Below, piece after piece: positions 1 to 8,596 of a stretch of DNA of 64,000 nucleotides. The DNA is from an uncultured Gammaproteobacteria bacterium. GTDB lineage: Bacteria; Pseudomonadota; Gammaproteobacteria; Steroidobacterales; UBA11654. Positions within the stretch are counted from its first letter, which is position 1. The number at the start of each line of letters is the position of its first letter. The stretch spans positions 1-64,000 of the forward strand of contig CACDKD010000006.1 of NCBI GenBank assembly GCA_902553145.1, written 5' to 3'. The notes beneath the pieces are model-generated. The model saw only the letters and a program-made list of their open reading frames with translations. It did no database searches and had not been told where the DNA came from. The position numbers and the translations under genes were made by a program.

Positions 1-2
1 CT

Positions 3-71
3 GAGGCATATTGGCGTCTGGCAATAAGATCAAGGGGTAGTTTTATGGCACCAGCGAGTGATTGGCCATGA
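3..71 (+). CDS. 3' end of an unidentified upstream gene (partial)
   Basis: An open frame enters from the left edge and stops with TGA at 69-71, so only the last 22 codons are visible (ending ...FMAPASDWP). Its stop overlaps the probable ATG of the VWA gene (ATGA, 68-71), which suggests one operon with translational coupling. The fragment is too short to identify. By analogy with other ExbD-like/VWA gene sets it could belong to a MotA/TolQ/ExbB-type or partner membrane protein, but nothing here shows that. Confidence 0.5.
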   Translation, partial: EAYWRLAIRSRGSFMAPASDWP

Positions 72-1048
72 TGAGAAAGCGTAGAAACATGGAAACCTTT
101 AATTTGTCTTTCTTAGACGTGGTTTGTTGTGGCTTTGGCGCTGTCATCCTTCTTTTGGTTATTACTAAAATATACGAGCCAATTAGCATCCAAGAAAGCA
201 AGGTGAATATGGAAGAGCTTGTTGTGGAGCTTGAAAGGCAACTCAATGAGCTTAAGGGCGAATCAACGGTTCTGAATACAGAGATGCTGGATTTGGAAGA
301 ACAGATTTCTGAAAACAGTGAAAGAAAAAATAAACTGAGTGGAGACATATCTTCGTTGGAGGCTGAATTCAAAGCGAGTCAATCAATGGCGGAAGAGTCG
401 GATGGAATGCTCAACAACCTATTGTCGGCTAGACAGCAACTTACAGAGGAAATGAAGAAGTTATTGGTGGACTATGATCCTCTTGATGACAGTGCAGTGG
501 GCGGAATCCCAGTTGACAGTGAGTACGTTATTTTTGTAATTGATACATCCGGCAGTATGTTCCAAGGACCATGGAATTTAGTTATTGAAAAAGTTTCTGA
601 GACTCTGGCAGTGTATCCTGAGATCAAAGGCATACAGGTTCTCAATGATGAAGGCGACTATATGTTTTCATCTTATTCTGGCAAATGGATACCCGATTCA
701 AGAGAAATTAGACGAAACATCACTCAGACGCTTAGATTTTGGAATCCACCGAGTGATTCAAGCCCTGTGGAGGGGATTACTGAAGCCATCAATACTTTTT
801 ATACCCCTGACCGAAAGATCAGCATATATGTTTTTGGGGATGATTTTTCTCGCGGTTCTGTTGAGGCTGTTTGTCGTTACATTGCTCAAATCAACAAAGC
901 CGATCGATTCGGCAATCGTTTGGTAAGAATACATGGGATTGGCTTTCCAACTCAAACCGGAACTGCAAACGGTGCTAAATTTGCGCATTTGATGCGAACA
1001 CTTTCAGAACAAAATGGCGGCACATTTGTGGCCTTACCAACTTTATAG
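68..1048 (+). CDS. Membrane-anchored coiled-coil VWA-domain protein
   Basis: The protein has about 326 aa from ATG 68; a TTG at 62 would add two residues. The N-terminus (SFLDVVCCGFGAVILLLVI) is one membrane segment of ExbD/TolR-like appearance. It is followed by about 90 charged, heptad-like residues (coiled coil, roughly 45-135 counted from the TTG). A von Willebrand factor A domain then starts near residue 154 with an intact MIDAS motif DTSGS (161-165), a metal-dependent ligand-binding site. The likely topology is a short cytoplasmic tail with a periplasmic coiled coil and VWA head. It overlaps the preceding gene, and phhB follows 9 nt later. The ligand is unknown; a role in a proton-channel-like envelope complex is inference from the N-terminus only. 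Confidence 0.75.
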   Translation: MMRKRRNMETFNLSFLDVVCCGFGAVILLLVITKIYEPISIQESKVNMEELVVELERQLNELKGESTVLNTEMLDLEEQISENSERKNKLSGDISSLEAEFKASQSMAEESDGMLNNLLSARQQLTEEMKKLLVDYDPLDDSAVGGIPVDSEYVIFVIDTSGSMFQGPWNLVIEKVSETLAVYPEIKGIQVLNDEGDYMFSSYSGKWIPDSREIRRNITQTLRFWNPPSDSSPVEGITEAINTFYTPDRKISIYVFGDDFSRGSVEAVCRYIAQINKADRFGNRLVRIHGIGFPTQTGTANGAKFAHLMRTLSEQNGGTFVALPTL

Positions 1049-1057
1049 GAGACGATA

Positions 1058-1399
1058 ATGAATATTGAAGAATTAGAAAAAAAACACTGCGTGCCTTGCG
1101 AGGGAGGAGTTGATCCGCTTGATGAGGATGCGGCCAAGCAAATTGCAAAAGCAATTGATCCCGAATGGTCAATAGCAGATGATTTCAAGTCGATTTCAAA
1201 AGAATTCAAGTTTGATGGTTACAACAAGACCATTTCATTTGTTAATGCTGTGGCTTGGATTGCGGAGTCCGAGGACCATCATCCAGACCTTACAGTGAAG
1301 TATGGATCATGCACCGTTCTCTATACAACCCATGCAATTGGTGGATTGTCTGAAAATGATTTTATTTGTGCAAAGAAGATAGACAATATCTTAGCTTAA
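1058..1399 (+). CDS. phhB: Pterin-4a-carbinolamine dehydratase
   Basis: 113 aa, normal family length. It dehydrates 4a-hydroxytetrahydrobiopterin formed by aromatic amino acid hydroxylases, allowing cofactor recycling. The active-site signature is visible as ESEDHHPD followed by VKYGSCTVLYTTHAIGGLSE, with the tandem catalytic histidines. The ATG has a good Shine-Dalgarno (AGGAG) and lies 9 nt after the VWA gene, so the two are probably co-transcribed. No phenylalanine hydroxylase gene is nearby, so the partner enzyme must be elsewhere. The stop overlaps that of the convergent next gene by 4 nt (TTAA). Confidence 0.93.
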   Translation: MNIEELEKKHCVPCEGGVDPLDEDAAKQIAKAIDPEWSIADDFKSISKEFKFDGYNKTISFVNAVAWIAESEDHHPDLTVKYGSCTVLYTTHAIGGLSENDFICAKKIDNILA

Positions 1400-1758
1400 A
1401 GCGCTTCATAAAATTCATGAGAGTGATTTGGCAATAAATAAGGGATCACTTTCATGTGATGTTCCTTGCTCATGCTCCTTCCAAAATTTATTCTGTCTTG
1501 AATGCTTTCCCATTCCTCGATCATGACAAAATGTTCTCCGTGATCATGATCTTCCTCGGGAATATTGGCGAGCTCTTCTTTTGAATACGTGGCTTTGACG
1601 GCGTTTGCCATTGCTCCATTTTTTGCCCTGAAAATTTTTCTTGAAATAAAACCAGGAGCTTTTTCATACATATTTTGCAAGCCCTGATAGTATTCTTGCA
1701 CATCAGAAGCATGATCTTCTTTGGCATATATTGTGACAATGTAAGTTTCCATTTTCAT
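1396..1758 (-). CDS. Antibiotic biosynthesis monooxygenase (ABM)-fold protein
   Basis: 120 aa. It begins METYIVTIYAKEDHASDVQEYYQGL and contains APGFISRKIFRA and FVMIEEWES, the pattern of small ferredoxin-like dimeric ABM/heme-degrading monooxygenase proteins (a cofactor-free oxygenase fold). The ATG at 1758 has GAGG five bases upstream on its strand; a second in-frame ATG follows at 1752. The segment EEDHDHGEH is rich in acidic residues and histidine and could bind metal. The substrate cannot be predicted. It is divergent from the downstream dehydratase gene across 63 bp. Confidence 0.6.
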   Translation of the reverse strand: MKMETYIVTIYAKEDHASDVQEYYQGLQNMYEKAPGFISRKIFRAKNGAMANAVKATYSKEELANIPEEDHDHGEHFVMIEEWESIQDRINFGRSMSKEHHMKVIPYLLPNHSHEFYEAL

Positions 1759-1821
1759 TTATCCTCTGATTGAATTACTTTAGCTTTTAAGACATCTTAC
1801 AACCAGAAATGGATCAAGTGT

Positions 1822-2796
1822 ATGTATCAGAAGAAAAATTTTTTTAATGCGGCAGAAGCTTTGTCAGGAATCGTTAAGCAGACCCCGTTGCTTTGGTCAA
1901 AAAACTTAAATGAGAAATTGGGGTCCAATCTATATCTAAAGGCAGAGTGCCTTCAGCATACCGGGTCATTTAAATTAAGAGGCGCTTATTATTCTATGCA
2001 TCGTGAGTTTGTTGAAAGCGGCAAACGGGATGTTGTTGCTTTTTCCTCAGGCAATCATGCGCAGGGCGTCGCATTGGCTGCAAAAATACAGAATGTAAAG
2101 GCAACCATTGTCATGCCCGGCGATGCGCCAGAATCAAAAATTAAAAATACAATAGCTCTGGGAGCAGAGGTTATTTTTTATGATCGTTACACCGAATCAA
2201 GAGAGGAGATTGCGCAGAGCTTAGCAAATAAGAACGATGCATTTTTGATTCCTGCCTATGATCACAAGGATGTGATATGCGGTCAGGGAACAGTTGGGCT
2301 GGAGTCATTTCATCAGATGGCAAACATCGGTCGAACGGTAGATTGCTTCTATTGCCCAATCGGGGGTGGAGGACTGATTGCTGGCTCATCTTCTGCACTG
2401 AATCTTTTCAATCCAAATACCAGAATCATTGGTGTTGAGCCAGAATTGCTGAACGATACACAAAAATCAATGGCTTCAGGCAAAAGAGAGAGCATCGTGA
2501 TTCAACCCAATACGCTCTGCGACTCTTTGATGGCTCAGACACCTGGAGAAATGACATTTAAAATTAATCAGTCAATGGTTTCCTCCATTGATACGGTCAC
2601 GGACCAACAAGTGATTGAGTCGATGAGAATTGCATTTGATGAATTTGAAATCATTGTTGAACCGGGTGGGGCGGCTTCGCTTGCAGCAGCAATATCAGCC
2701 ATTAAACGAAAAGAAGTGGAAGATGGGGAAAGCATTGTTGTGGTCTTGAGTGGAGGCAATATTTCAAAAGAACGCCATCAGAATCTCATCAATTAA
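1822..2796 (+). CDS. PLP-dependent threonine/serine dehydratase family protein
   Basis: 324 aa, fold type II. The PLP-binding lysine is K51 in TGSFKLRGAYY. The asparagine loop SSGNHAQGVA and the glycine-rich phosphate loop PIGGGGLIAG are both present. There is no C-terminal ACT-type regulatory domain, so it resembles catabolic TdcB, serine racemase or threo-3-hydroxyaspartate ammonia-lyase rather than the allosteric biosynthetic IlvA. The expected reaction is deamination of threonine or serine to a 2-oxo acid. The acetolactate synthase genes nearby would use 2-oxobutyrate and pyruvate, so a role in isoleucine supply is possible but not proven. Confidence 0.85.
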   Translation: MYQKKNFFNAAEALSGIVKQTPLLWSKNLNEKLGSNLYLKAECLQHTGSFKLRGAYYSMHREFVESGKRDVVAFSSGNHAQGVALAAKIQNVKATIVMPGDAPESKIKNTIALGAEVIFYDRYTESREEIAQSLANKNDAFLIPAYDHKDVICGQGTVGLESFHQMANIGRTVDCFYCPIGGGGLIAGSSSALNLFNPNTRIIGVEPELLNDTQKSMASGKRESIVIQPNTLCDSLMAQTPGEMTFKINQSMVSSIDTVTDQQVIESMRIAFDEFEIIVEPGGAASLAAAISAIKRKEVEDGESIVVVLSGGNISKERHQNLIN

Positions 2797-2856
2797 TCAT
2801 TGATGTATCATTTTATAAATCGTATCTTATGATGGTTTTTTGACAATAGTCCCAAG

Positions 2857-4284
2857 GTGACCGAACGCATGAATACAATACAGGTTAGAAACCCAAGAAC
2901 AGGCGAAACTGATTACAGTTTCGAGGTAACAGCGACCGATGAAATTTCAAGCATTGCCGCTGAATTAAGACAAAACCAAGCCAACTGGGCTGCAAAAAGT
3001 ATCGACGAAAGAGCAGACGTTTTGGATCAATGGGCAAAGATGGTTGCTGAAAGCGACGAACTTCTGGAGGCACTGATTGCTGACACCGGTCGTTATTTCA
3101 TTTGTACCGGGGAAGTTGCTCAAATGACAAAGATGGTCCCGGGTTGGAGAGCAATTGGAAATAGGGTTTTTTCTGAACAAGAACCGCTTCAGTCGTCCGT
3201 TCCAACTGTCACCTACACTCATCAATATAAGGCATTTGAGGTCGTGGGAATTATAGGCCCTTGGAATTTTCCATTCTTAATTACTCTGATTGATTTGATA
3301 CCAGCGCTGATGGCAGGCTCTACTGTGATTGTGAAACCCAGTGAGATTACACCTAGGTTTATAAAGCCAATTCAAGACATTATTCAAAAGATACCCGAGC
3401 TTCATAAAGTCTGTCGTTTTGTTCAGGGCGGAGGCCAAACAGGGCAAGATTTAATTGATAATGTCGATGCTCTTTGTTTTACAGGCAGTGTAAAAACAGG
3501 AAAACTGGTTTACGAAAGCGGAGCCAGAAACTTTATCCCCGTCTATGCAGAATTGGGAGGCAAAGACCCAGTGATCGTCACTGAAAATGCTGATCCTTTA
3601 GAATCTGCACGAATAATTTTAAGAGCATCTGTACAAGCAACGGGGCAAGCGTGTCAGTCAATAGAGCGAGTTTATGTGCATCAATCAATCGCAGATCAGT
3701 TGATCGAGTCATTGGCCGAACAAGCAAGCGAGGTGACACTTAATTATCCAGACGTAAGAAAAGGACATATTGGCCCACTGATTTTTGATAAACAGGCAGA
3801 TATCATTGCCGATCATTTGGAAGATGCAAAAGAAAAAGGAGCAACAATTTTGACTGGAGGAGAGATTGAGAACCATGGCGGTGGAAAGTGGGTTAAACCG
3901 ACCGTGATAAAAGACGTTGATCATTCAATGAAAGTGATGACAGAAGAGACCTTTGGTCCCATTATTCCTGTCATGGCGTATGAGGAAATTGAAGATGCAA
4001 TCAATCTGGCAAACGATACTGTTTATGGTCTTTCAGCAGCTGTTTTGGGAGGCAATCACGAAGAGGCCTCAAATATCGCTAAGCAAATTGATGCGGGCGC
4101 CATCACGCTTCAAGATTGTGGCGCAACAACATATGTTTTTGATGGCGAGAAGAACTGGTTCAAATATTCTGGAATTGGCGCATCAAGAATGGGTGAAATG
4201 GGGATGCTTAGATTTTTTAGAAAAAAAGTTCTCTATGCACAACACGGAGAGACCCATGACATCAATGCAATGGGCGAGAGATAG
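2857..4284 (+). CDS. NAD(P)+-dependent aldehyde dehydrogenase
   Basis: 475 aa starting at GTG 2857; an in-frame ATG lies at 2869. Catalytic residues are in place: N137 in GPWNFPF, E232 in AELGGKDP and the nucleophile C266 in GQACQSIERVYV. The C-terminal TFGPIIPVM motif is also intact. It oxidises an aldehyde to the carboxylate; the substrate is not evident (betaine aldehyde-like and generic ALDH members look alike here). It stands alone, 60 bp after the dehydratase. Its stop is separated from the convergent ilvB stop by 2 bp. Confidence 0.88.
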   Translation: MTERMNTIQVRNPRTGETDYSFEVTATDEISSIAAELRQNQANWAAKSIDERADVLDQWAKMVAESDELLEALIADTGRYFICTGEVAQMTKMVPGWRAIGNRVFSEQEPLQSSVPTVTYTHQYKAFEVVGIIGPWNFPFLITLIDLIPALMAGSTVIVKPSEITPRFIKPIQDIIQKIPELHKVCRFVQGGGQTGQDLIDNVDALCFTGSVKTGKLVYESGARNFIPVYAELGGKDPVIVTENADPLESARIILRASVQATGQACQSIERVYVHQSIADQLIESLAEQASEVTLNYPDVRKGHIGPLIFDKQADIIADHLEDAKEKGATILTGGEIENHGGGKWVKPTVIKDVDHSMKVMTEETFGPIIPVMAYEEIEDAINLANDTVYGLSAAVLGGNHEEASNIAKQIDAGAITLQDCGATTYVFDGEKNWFKYSGIGASRMGEMGMLRFFRKKVLYAQHGETHDINAMGER

Positions 4285-4286
4285 TC

Positions 4287-6074
4287 TTAAAACATTGACT
4301 TAGGATCGTTTCCATCGATTTCAGGATCGGGATCTTTGCCATCCATAAAAGGACCTGTAATCATTTGATCGTAAGACATTCCTGGGCCGATCATGGGAAA
4401 GACCATTGCATCAGGATCAATGACAACTTCAAGAAATGCTGCTTTCTCAAAATTGATAAATCGTTCGATTGTTTCTTCCACTTTTGATTGTTCACTCAAT
4501 CGTTCGGCAAACTGAAAGCCGTCTGATTTTGCGGACATAATGAAGTCTTTTGTGTGAAGTGTTTTATCGCTTGCTGATAGACGGCCGCCATAATAAAGTT
4601 TTTGCCATTGCTTAACCATTCCGTCACCGGAATTATTCAGCAAAAGGACTTTAACCGGTAAGTCATAATTTGTAATGGTTTCTAAGTCTCCTAAGTTCAT
4701 CCTAATGCTTCCATCGCCATCCACATCAATGACTGTTTTATTGGGATGTGCAATTTGAGCGCCGATCGCAGCAGGTATACCAAAACCCATTGTTCCCATG
4801 CTGCCAGAGGTTAGCCAAAGCCTGGGATCTTTGAAGTCAAAGTACTGCGCTGCCCACATTTGGTGTTGACCTACACCGGTTGTGACGATTGCTTCACCCT
4901 TTGTGATCTTATTGATGCACTCAATGACATGTTCCGGCTGAATCAAATCGGATGAGCGATTGAAGTTTAAAGGATATTTTGATTTTAGTTCGCCTGTGTG
5001 ACTGAGCCAATCTCCAAAATTAAACTCAAGATCATTTGATTTGGCATGTTTTATGAGATCTTTCAGTGCCAATGACAATACTCCGAGATGAGACCAAGCA
5101 GCGTTCTTGACTTTATTGATCTCGGAGGGATCGACATCAAAGTGTGCAATGACTTTGGCTTTCGGGGCAAATTTTTCAGGCACGCCTGCAACACGATCGT
5201 CAAAACGAGAACCTATCGCTATCAAGAAGTCGCTTTCTTGAACGGCATAGTTTGCATAAGGAGTCCCATGCATGCCAAGCATGTGCAGAGATGAGGGATG
5301 TCGAGTATCCACTGCACCTAGCCCCATCAGGGTTGAAACAGCCGGCAGATTAAAATAATCAACAAATTCTCTCAGCTCTTTTGATGCACTCGCTGAGATT
5401 ACACCGCCTCCAAAGTAAATCAGTGGCCTCTTTGAATTGCTGAGATGTGTAAAGAATTCGGATGATTTTTCTTCGTTCAGGCGCGATTTTTCAATGGCCA
5501 ATATTCTATTAGAATAAGCTGAGATATTGGTGTCCTCATAATCTTCTTCGGATATCTCAGCTGTTTGAACATCCTTTGGAATATCCACAACAACAGGTCC
5601 TGGCCTTCCAGATGTGGCAACTTCAAATGCTGCTTTTAAAGTTGCAGCGAGCTTATTTTCATCTGTGACTAAAAAAACATGCTTCGCAACAGATCCCATT
5701 ACGCTTGTTACCGGCGCCTCTTGAAAAGCATCGCTCCCAATTGCTTGCCTGCTGACTTGTCCGCATATGATAACCATCGGAATAGAATCGGCCATGGCAT
5801 CTCTTACTGGAGTCACAGTATTGGTTGCACCCGGACCTGAAGTGACCATTACCACTCCTGGTTTTCCTGTTGATCGTGCATATCCTGAAGCCATGAAACC
5901 GGCGCCTTGTTCATTTGAAGGCACAATTAATGGCATTGGATTTTCGGGATTAGCCTCGTTGTATTTAAAGACTTCATCGTACGTAGGTAAAATGGCTCCC
6001 CCGCTGTAACCAAAAATGGTTTCAACGCCTTCATCTGCGAGAACATCTACAATTATTTCTGAGCCCGTTTTCAT
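4287..6074 (-). CDS. ilvB: Acetolactate synthase large (catalytic) subunit
   Basis: 595 aa. This ThDP/FAD enzyme makes acetolactate or acetohydroxybutyrate, the first common step of valine, leucine and isoleucine synthesis. Seen: the N-terminal domain with FGYSGGAILP and the cofactor glutamate in VPSNEQGAGFMA, the ThDP-binding DVDGDGSIRMN, NNSGDGMVKQWQ with the conserved Trp, and the C-terminal PGMSYDQMITGPF. I chose ATG 6074 (MKTGSEI) over ATG 6116 because the upstream ATG overlaps the probable promoter at 6107-6135 and its extra 14 residues do not look like the family. The small subunit gene ilvH is divergent instead of downstream, which is unusual. It is convergent with the aldehyde dehydrogenase. 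Confidence 0.93.
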   Translation of the reverse strand: MKTGSEIIVDVLADEGVETIFGYSGGAILPTYDEVFKYNEANPENPMPLIVPSNEQGAGFMASGYARSTGKPGVVMVTSGPGATNTVTPVRDAMADSIPMVIICGQVSRQAIGSDAFQEAPVTSVMGSVAKHVFLVTDENKLAATLKAAFEVATSGRPGPVVVDIPKDVQTAEISEEDYEDTNISAYSNRILAIEKSRLNEEKSSEFFTHLSNSKRPLIYFGGGVISASASKELREFVDYFNLPAVSTLMGLGAVDTRHPSSLHMLGMHGTPYANYAVQESDFLIAIGSRFDDRVAGVPEKFAPKAKVIAHFDVDPSEINKVKNAAWSHLGVLSLALKDLIKHAKSNDLEFNFGDWLSHTGELKSKYPLNFNRSSDLIQPEHVIECINKITKGEAIVTTGVGQHQMWAAQYFDFKDPRLWLTSGSMGTMGFGIPAAIGAQIAHPNKTVIDVDGDGSIRMNLGDLETITNYDLPVKVLLLNNSGDGMVKQWQKLYYGGRLSASDKTLHTKDFIMSAKSDGFQFAERLSEQSKVEETIERFINFEKAAFLEVVIDPDAMVFPMIGPGMSYDQMITGPFMDGKDPDPEIDGNDPKSMF

Positions 6075-6106
6075 TTTTCTTATCTCATAATTTAACCAGT
6101 AATATC

Positions 6107-6135
6107 TATAAAACATTACTCGTGTATTTTTTCAA
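6107..6135 (-). promoter_or_regulatory. Probable sigma-70 promoter of ilvB
   Basis: On the minus strand, -35 TTGAAA (6135-6130), a 17-bp spacer and -10 TTTATA (6112-6107). Transcription would start near 6100, about 25 nt before ATG 6074. This decides the ilvB start and places the promoter inside the short ilvB/ilvH divergent region. Confidence 0.5.
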
Positions 6136-6249
6136 GGATGACACCATACTACAAAGATAAATGAAAAGTAATAATCATAACTTCCTTCATTTGTTTGATT
6201 TAGTATGTACAATTCACTCCATCACAGAAATTTTAAGACAATCAATGAA

Positions 6250-6744
6250 ATGAAGCACACAATTGCAATTTTGGTACAGAATGAGTCTGGAGCCTTAACG
6301 CGTGTATCATCTATGTTTTCGACCAGAGGTTTCAACATTGATTCATTGAGTGTTGCGCCAACAAAAGACTCAATGACCTCAAGGCTGACTCTTGTCACCG
6401 ATGTGAGCGATGAGCAGATGGATCAGATTGTTAAGCAATTGTATAAGTTAATCGATGTCATTGATGTTTTAGATATTACACCATTGGATCACATTGAAAG
6501 TGAGTTGATAATGGTAAAGCTCAAGATACCCGAAGACAGTCTCAATTCAATTAAAACAATTTTCTATGATTTCTCTGCTGAAATAATCAATGAGAAGGAT
6601 GGATTGACCATAATTCAAATGTTGGCAGAGCCAAAAAGAATCAATGAGTTTCTAAAATCTATCGAGAGCTTGAGCGATCTGATTGCGATCGCTCGCTCTG
6701 GACCTTTATCTATTGTTAAAGGCGATATAAATCTCAGTCTATAA
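6250..6744 (+). CDS. ilvH: Acetolactate synthase small (regulatory) subunit
   Basis: 164 aa from ATG 6250, matching the usual size (about 163). An ATG at 6205 would add 15 residues unlike the family. An N-terminal ACT domain is recognised by MKHTIAILVQNESGALTRVSS and FSTRGFNIDSLSV, the valine-binding feedback site region. A second ACT-like half follows (ELIMVKLKI and AEIINEKDGLTIIQ). It stimulates the large subunit and confers valine inhibition. It is transcribed away from ilvB, so the two subunits have separate promoters. The 3' end overlaps azurin by 11 bp. Confidence 0.92.
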   Translation: MKHTIAILVQNESGALTRVSSMFSTRGFNIDSLSVAPTKDSMTSRLTLVTDVSDEQMDQIVKQLYKLIDVIDVLDITPLDHIESELIMVKLKIPEDSLNSIKTIFYDFSAEIINEKDGLTIIQMLAEPKRINEFLKSIESLSDLIAIARSGPLSIVKGDINLSL

Positions 6745-7183
6745 CTGAAAGAGATCCCTGCATAATTGCATAATGCCCTGGAAATGAGCAGAAAAAGGTA
6801 TAGCTTTCGCTTTTGGAAAGCTCAGCAGTTGAAAAAGACACAGTTGTGGTCTCGCCACCACCAATAATTTTCGAATAAGCAATCACTCTCGAATCATTTT
6901 GAGGAACGTAGTCGTTTTCAAGTCCAGCTCCCCCTCCAGCTTGTGCAACGGGCATAAAATCAGACGACTTTGTGAGCACCCAGTTGTGTCCCATGATATT
7001 CGCAGGCAATTGACCTGTATGTTTTAATGTGACAGTAATGGTTTCACAGCCAGCACTTACGGTCATTGCTTTTGAGTTAAACTGCAGTGCATCGTTTCCT
7101 TCAATAATTTGATCGCACTCAGCGGCAAAAGATTCCAAGCTTAATGTCGAAATTATGAGTAAGACGAAAATATTTATTTTCAC
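6734..7183 (-). CDS. azu: Azurin, periplasmic blue copper protein
   Basis: 149 aa with a signal peptide (MKINIFVLLIISTLSLESFA, cleavage near residue 20), leaving about 129 residues as in mature azurins. Type 1 copper ligands are all visible: H65 in NIMGHNWV, C131 in FFCSFPG, H136 and M140. C22 and C45 fit the conserved N-terminal disulfide. It carries single electrons in the periplasm, for example from the cytochrome bc1 complex encoded at 31.4-33.9 kb towards terminal oxidases or peroxidases. It lies 49 bp downstream of icd on the same strand. Confidence 0.95.
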   Translation of the reverse strand: MKINIFVLLIISTLSLESFAAECDQIIEGNDALQFNSKAMTVSAGCETITVTLKHTGQLPANIMGHNWVLTKSSDFMPVAQAGGGAGLENDYVPQNDSRVIAYSKIIGGGETTTVSFSTAELSKSESYTFFCSFPGHYAIMQGSLSVID

Positions 7184-7232
7184 TGTTTTTCTCCTGAATA
7201 TTTTTTATTTATCATTCGATGAATGATTGAAA

Positions 7233-8513
7233 TCAGTTCATATTTTTGATGAGTTCATCCCCAAACTCGCTGCATTTGATGGGATCAATATTCCCCATGA
7301 GTCTCGCAAAGTCGTAAGTGACGGTTTTCTTTTGGATGGTTGCATCCATCGATTGAACGATGAGATCTGCTGCTTCTGACCATCCCATGTATCGAAGCAT
7401 CATTTCGCCGGACAAAATTACCGAACCAGGATTTACTTTATCCAAATCAGTGTATTTGGGTGCCGTGCCATGGGTTGCCTCAAATACTGCATGCCCGGTT
7501 ATATAGTTCAAATTTCCACCGGGTGCGATCCCAATGCCGCCTACTTGTGCCGCTAGTGCATCAGATAAGTAGTCACCGTTGAGATTCATTGTTGCAATCA
7601 CATCGAATTCCGATGGCCTAGTGAGTACTTGCTGGAGTGTGATATCTGCAATCGCATCTTTAACCAGTATTGCACCGCTTTCGATCGCCTCTGATTGTTC
7701 TTTATTAGCTGCGTCTTCGCCTTTTTCTGCTTTCGTTCTTTCCCATTGATCCCATGTGTATACATGGTCGCCAAATTCCCTCTCGGCGAGCTCATATCCC
7801 CAATTTCTAAAAGCACCTTCTGTATATTTCATGATGTTTCCTTTATGAACAAAGGTCACACTCTTTCTCTTGTTTTCTATTGCGTATTCAAACGCAGACC
7901 TGAGAAGTCTCTCAGAACCTTCAATTGAAACAGTCTTAATCCCGATTCCTGATGATTCTGGAAAACGAATTTTGGAGTACTCTTCTGGGAAAGATTCTTT
8001 AAATAGCGAAAGGAACTTTTGATTGGATTTTGTGCCTTCTTCAAATTCAATTCCGGCATAAATGTCTTCGGTATTTTCTCTGAAAATGACCATGTCCACA
8101 TTTTCAGGACTCTTTACTGGAGAGGGCACGCCCTTATACCACCTAACAGGTCTAAGGCAGACATATAAGTCCAGTAATTGTCTCAAAGCAACATTCAGTG
8201 ATCTCATGCCACCTCCAATCGGAGTTGTCAGCGGTCCTTTGATTGAAACTAAATATTCTCTGCACTGTTCAATGGTTTCATCCGGCAGCCAGTTGTTGAA
8301 TATATTGAATGCTTTTTCGCCAGCATAGACCTCTAGCCAGTCTATTTTTCTTTCACCTGAGTAGGCTTTTTCTACCGCTGCATCGAAGACTCTGACCGAT
8401 GCTTTCCAAATGTCAGGGCCAATTCCATCGCCTTCAATGAATGGGATCACGGGGTTGTCGGGAACAAGGAGTTTTCCATTATCCATTTGGATTTTAGAAC
8501 CACCTTTCGACAT
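7233..8513 (-). CDS. icd: Isocitrate dehydrogenase (NADP+)
   Basis: 426 aa. It oxidises isocitrate to 2-oxoglutarate in the TCA cycle. The substrate-binding serine loop ([24 protein letters not shown]) and the metal-binding region around [14 protein letters not shown] are present. [17 protein letters not shown] carries the Lys-Tyr pair that in the E. coli enzyme reads NADP+ rather than NAD+. Length and layout match the E. coli dimeric enzyme. In E. coli the serine of RSLNVA is the AceK phosphorylation site; no aceK is in this window. Confidence 0.96.
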   Translation of the reverse strand: MSKGGSKIQMDNGKLLVPDNPVIPFIEGDGIGPDIWKASVRVFDAAVEKAYSGERKIDWLEVYAGEKAFNIFNNWLPDETIEQCREYLVSIKGPLTTPIGGGMRSLNVALRQLLDLYVCLRPVRWYKGVPSPVKSPENVDMVIFRENTEDIYAGIEFEEGTKSNQKFLSLFKESFPEEYSKIRFPESSGIGIKTVSIEGSERLLRSAFEYAIENKRKSVTFVHKGNIMKYTEGAFRNWGYELAEREFGDHVYTWDQWERTKAEKGEDAANKEQSEAIESGAILVKDAIADITLQQVLTRPSEFDVIATMNLNGDYLSDALAAQVGGIGIAPGGNLNYITGHAVFEATHGTAPKYTDLDKVNPGSVILSGEMMLRYMGWSEAADLIVQSMDATIQKKTVTYDFARLMGNIDPIKCSEFGDELIKNMN

Positions 8514-8596
8514 GAATACCCCTATAAACTTAGCTTGATATGTGTTCGTGCCACATTATGAATAGTTTATTTTTTGAATACAAGGGCTATTGAGGA

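Noticed and set aside
585-926. Open frame inside the VWA gene
   Set aside because: It lies in another frame within a well-supported VWA domain and shows no family motif.
7184-7232. Hairpin TCATTC-ATC-GAATGA (minus strand) as terminator between icd and azurin
   Set aside because: The stem is 6 bp, A+T-rich, and is followed by A-rich rather than T-rich sequence in the direction of transcription.
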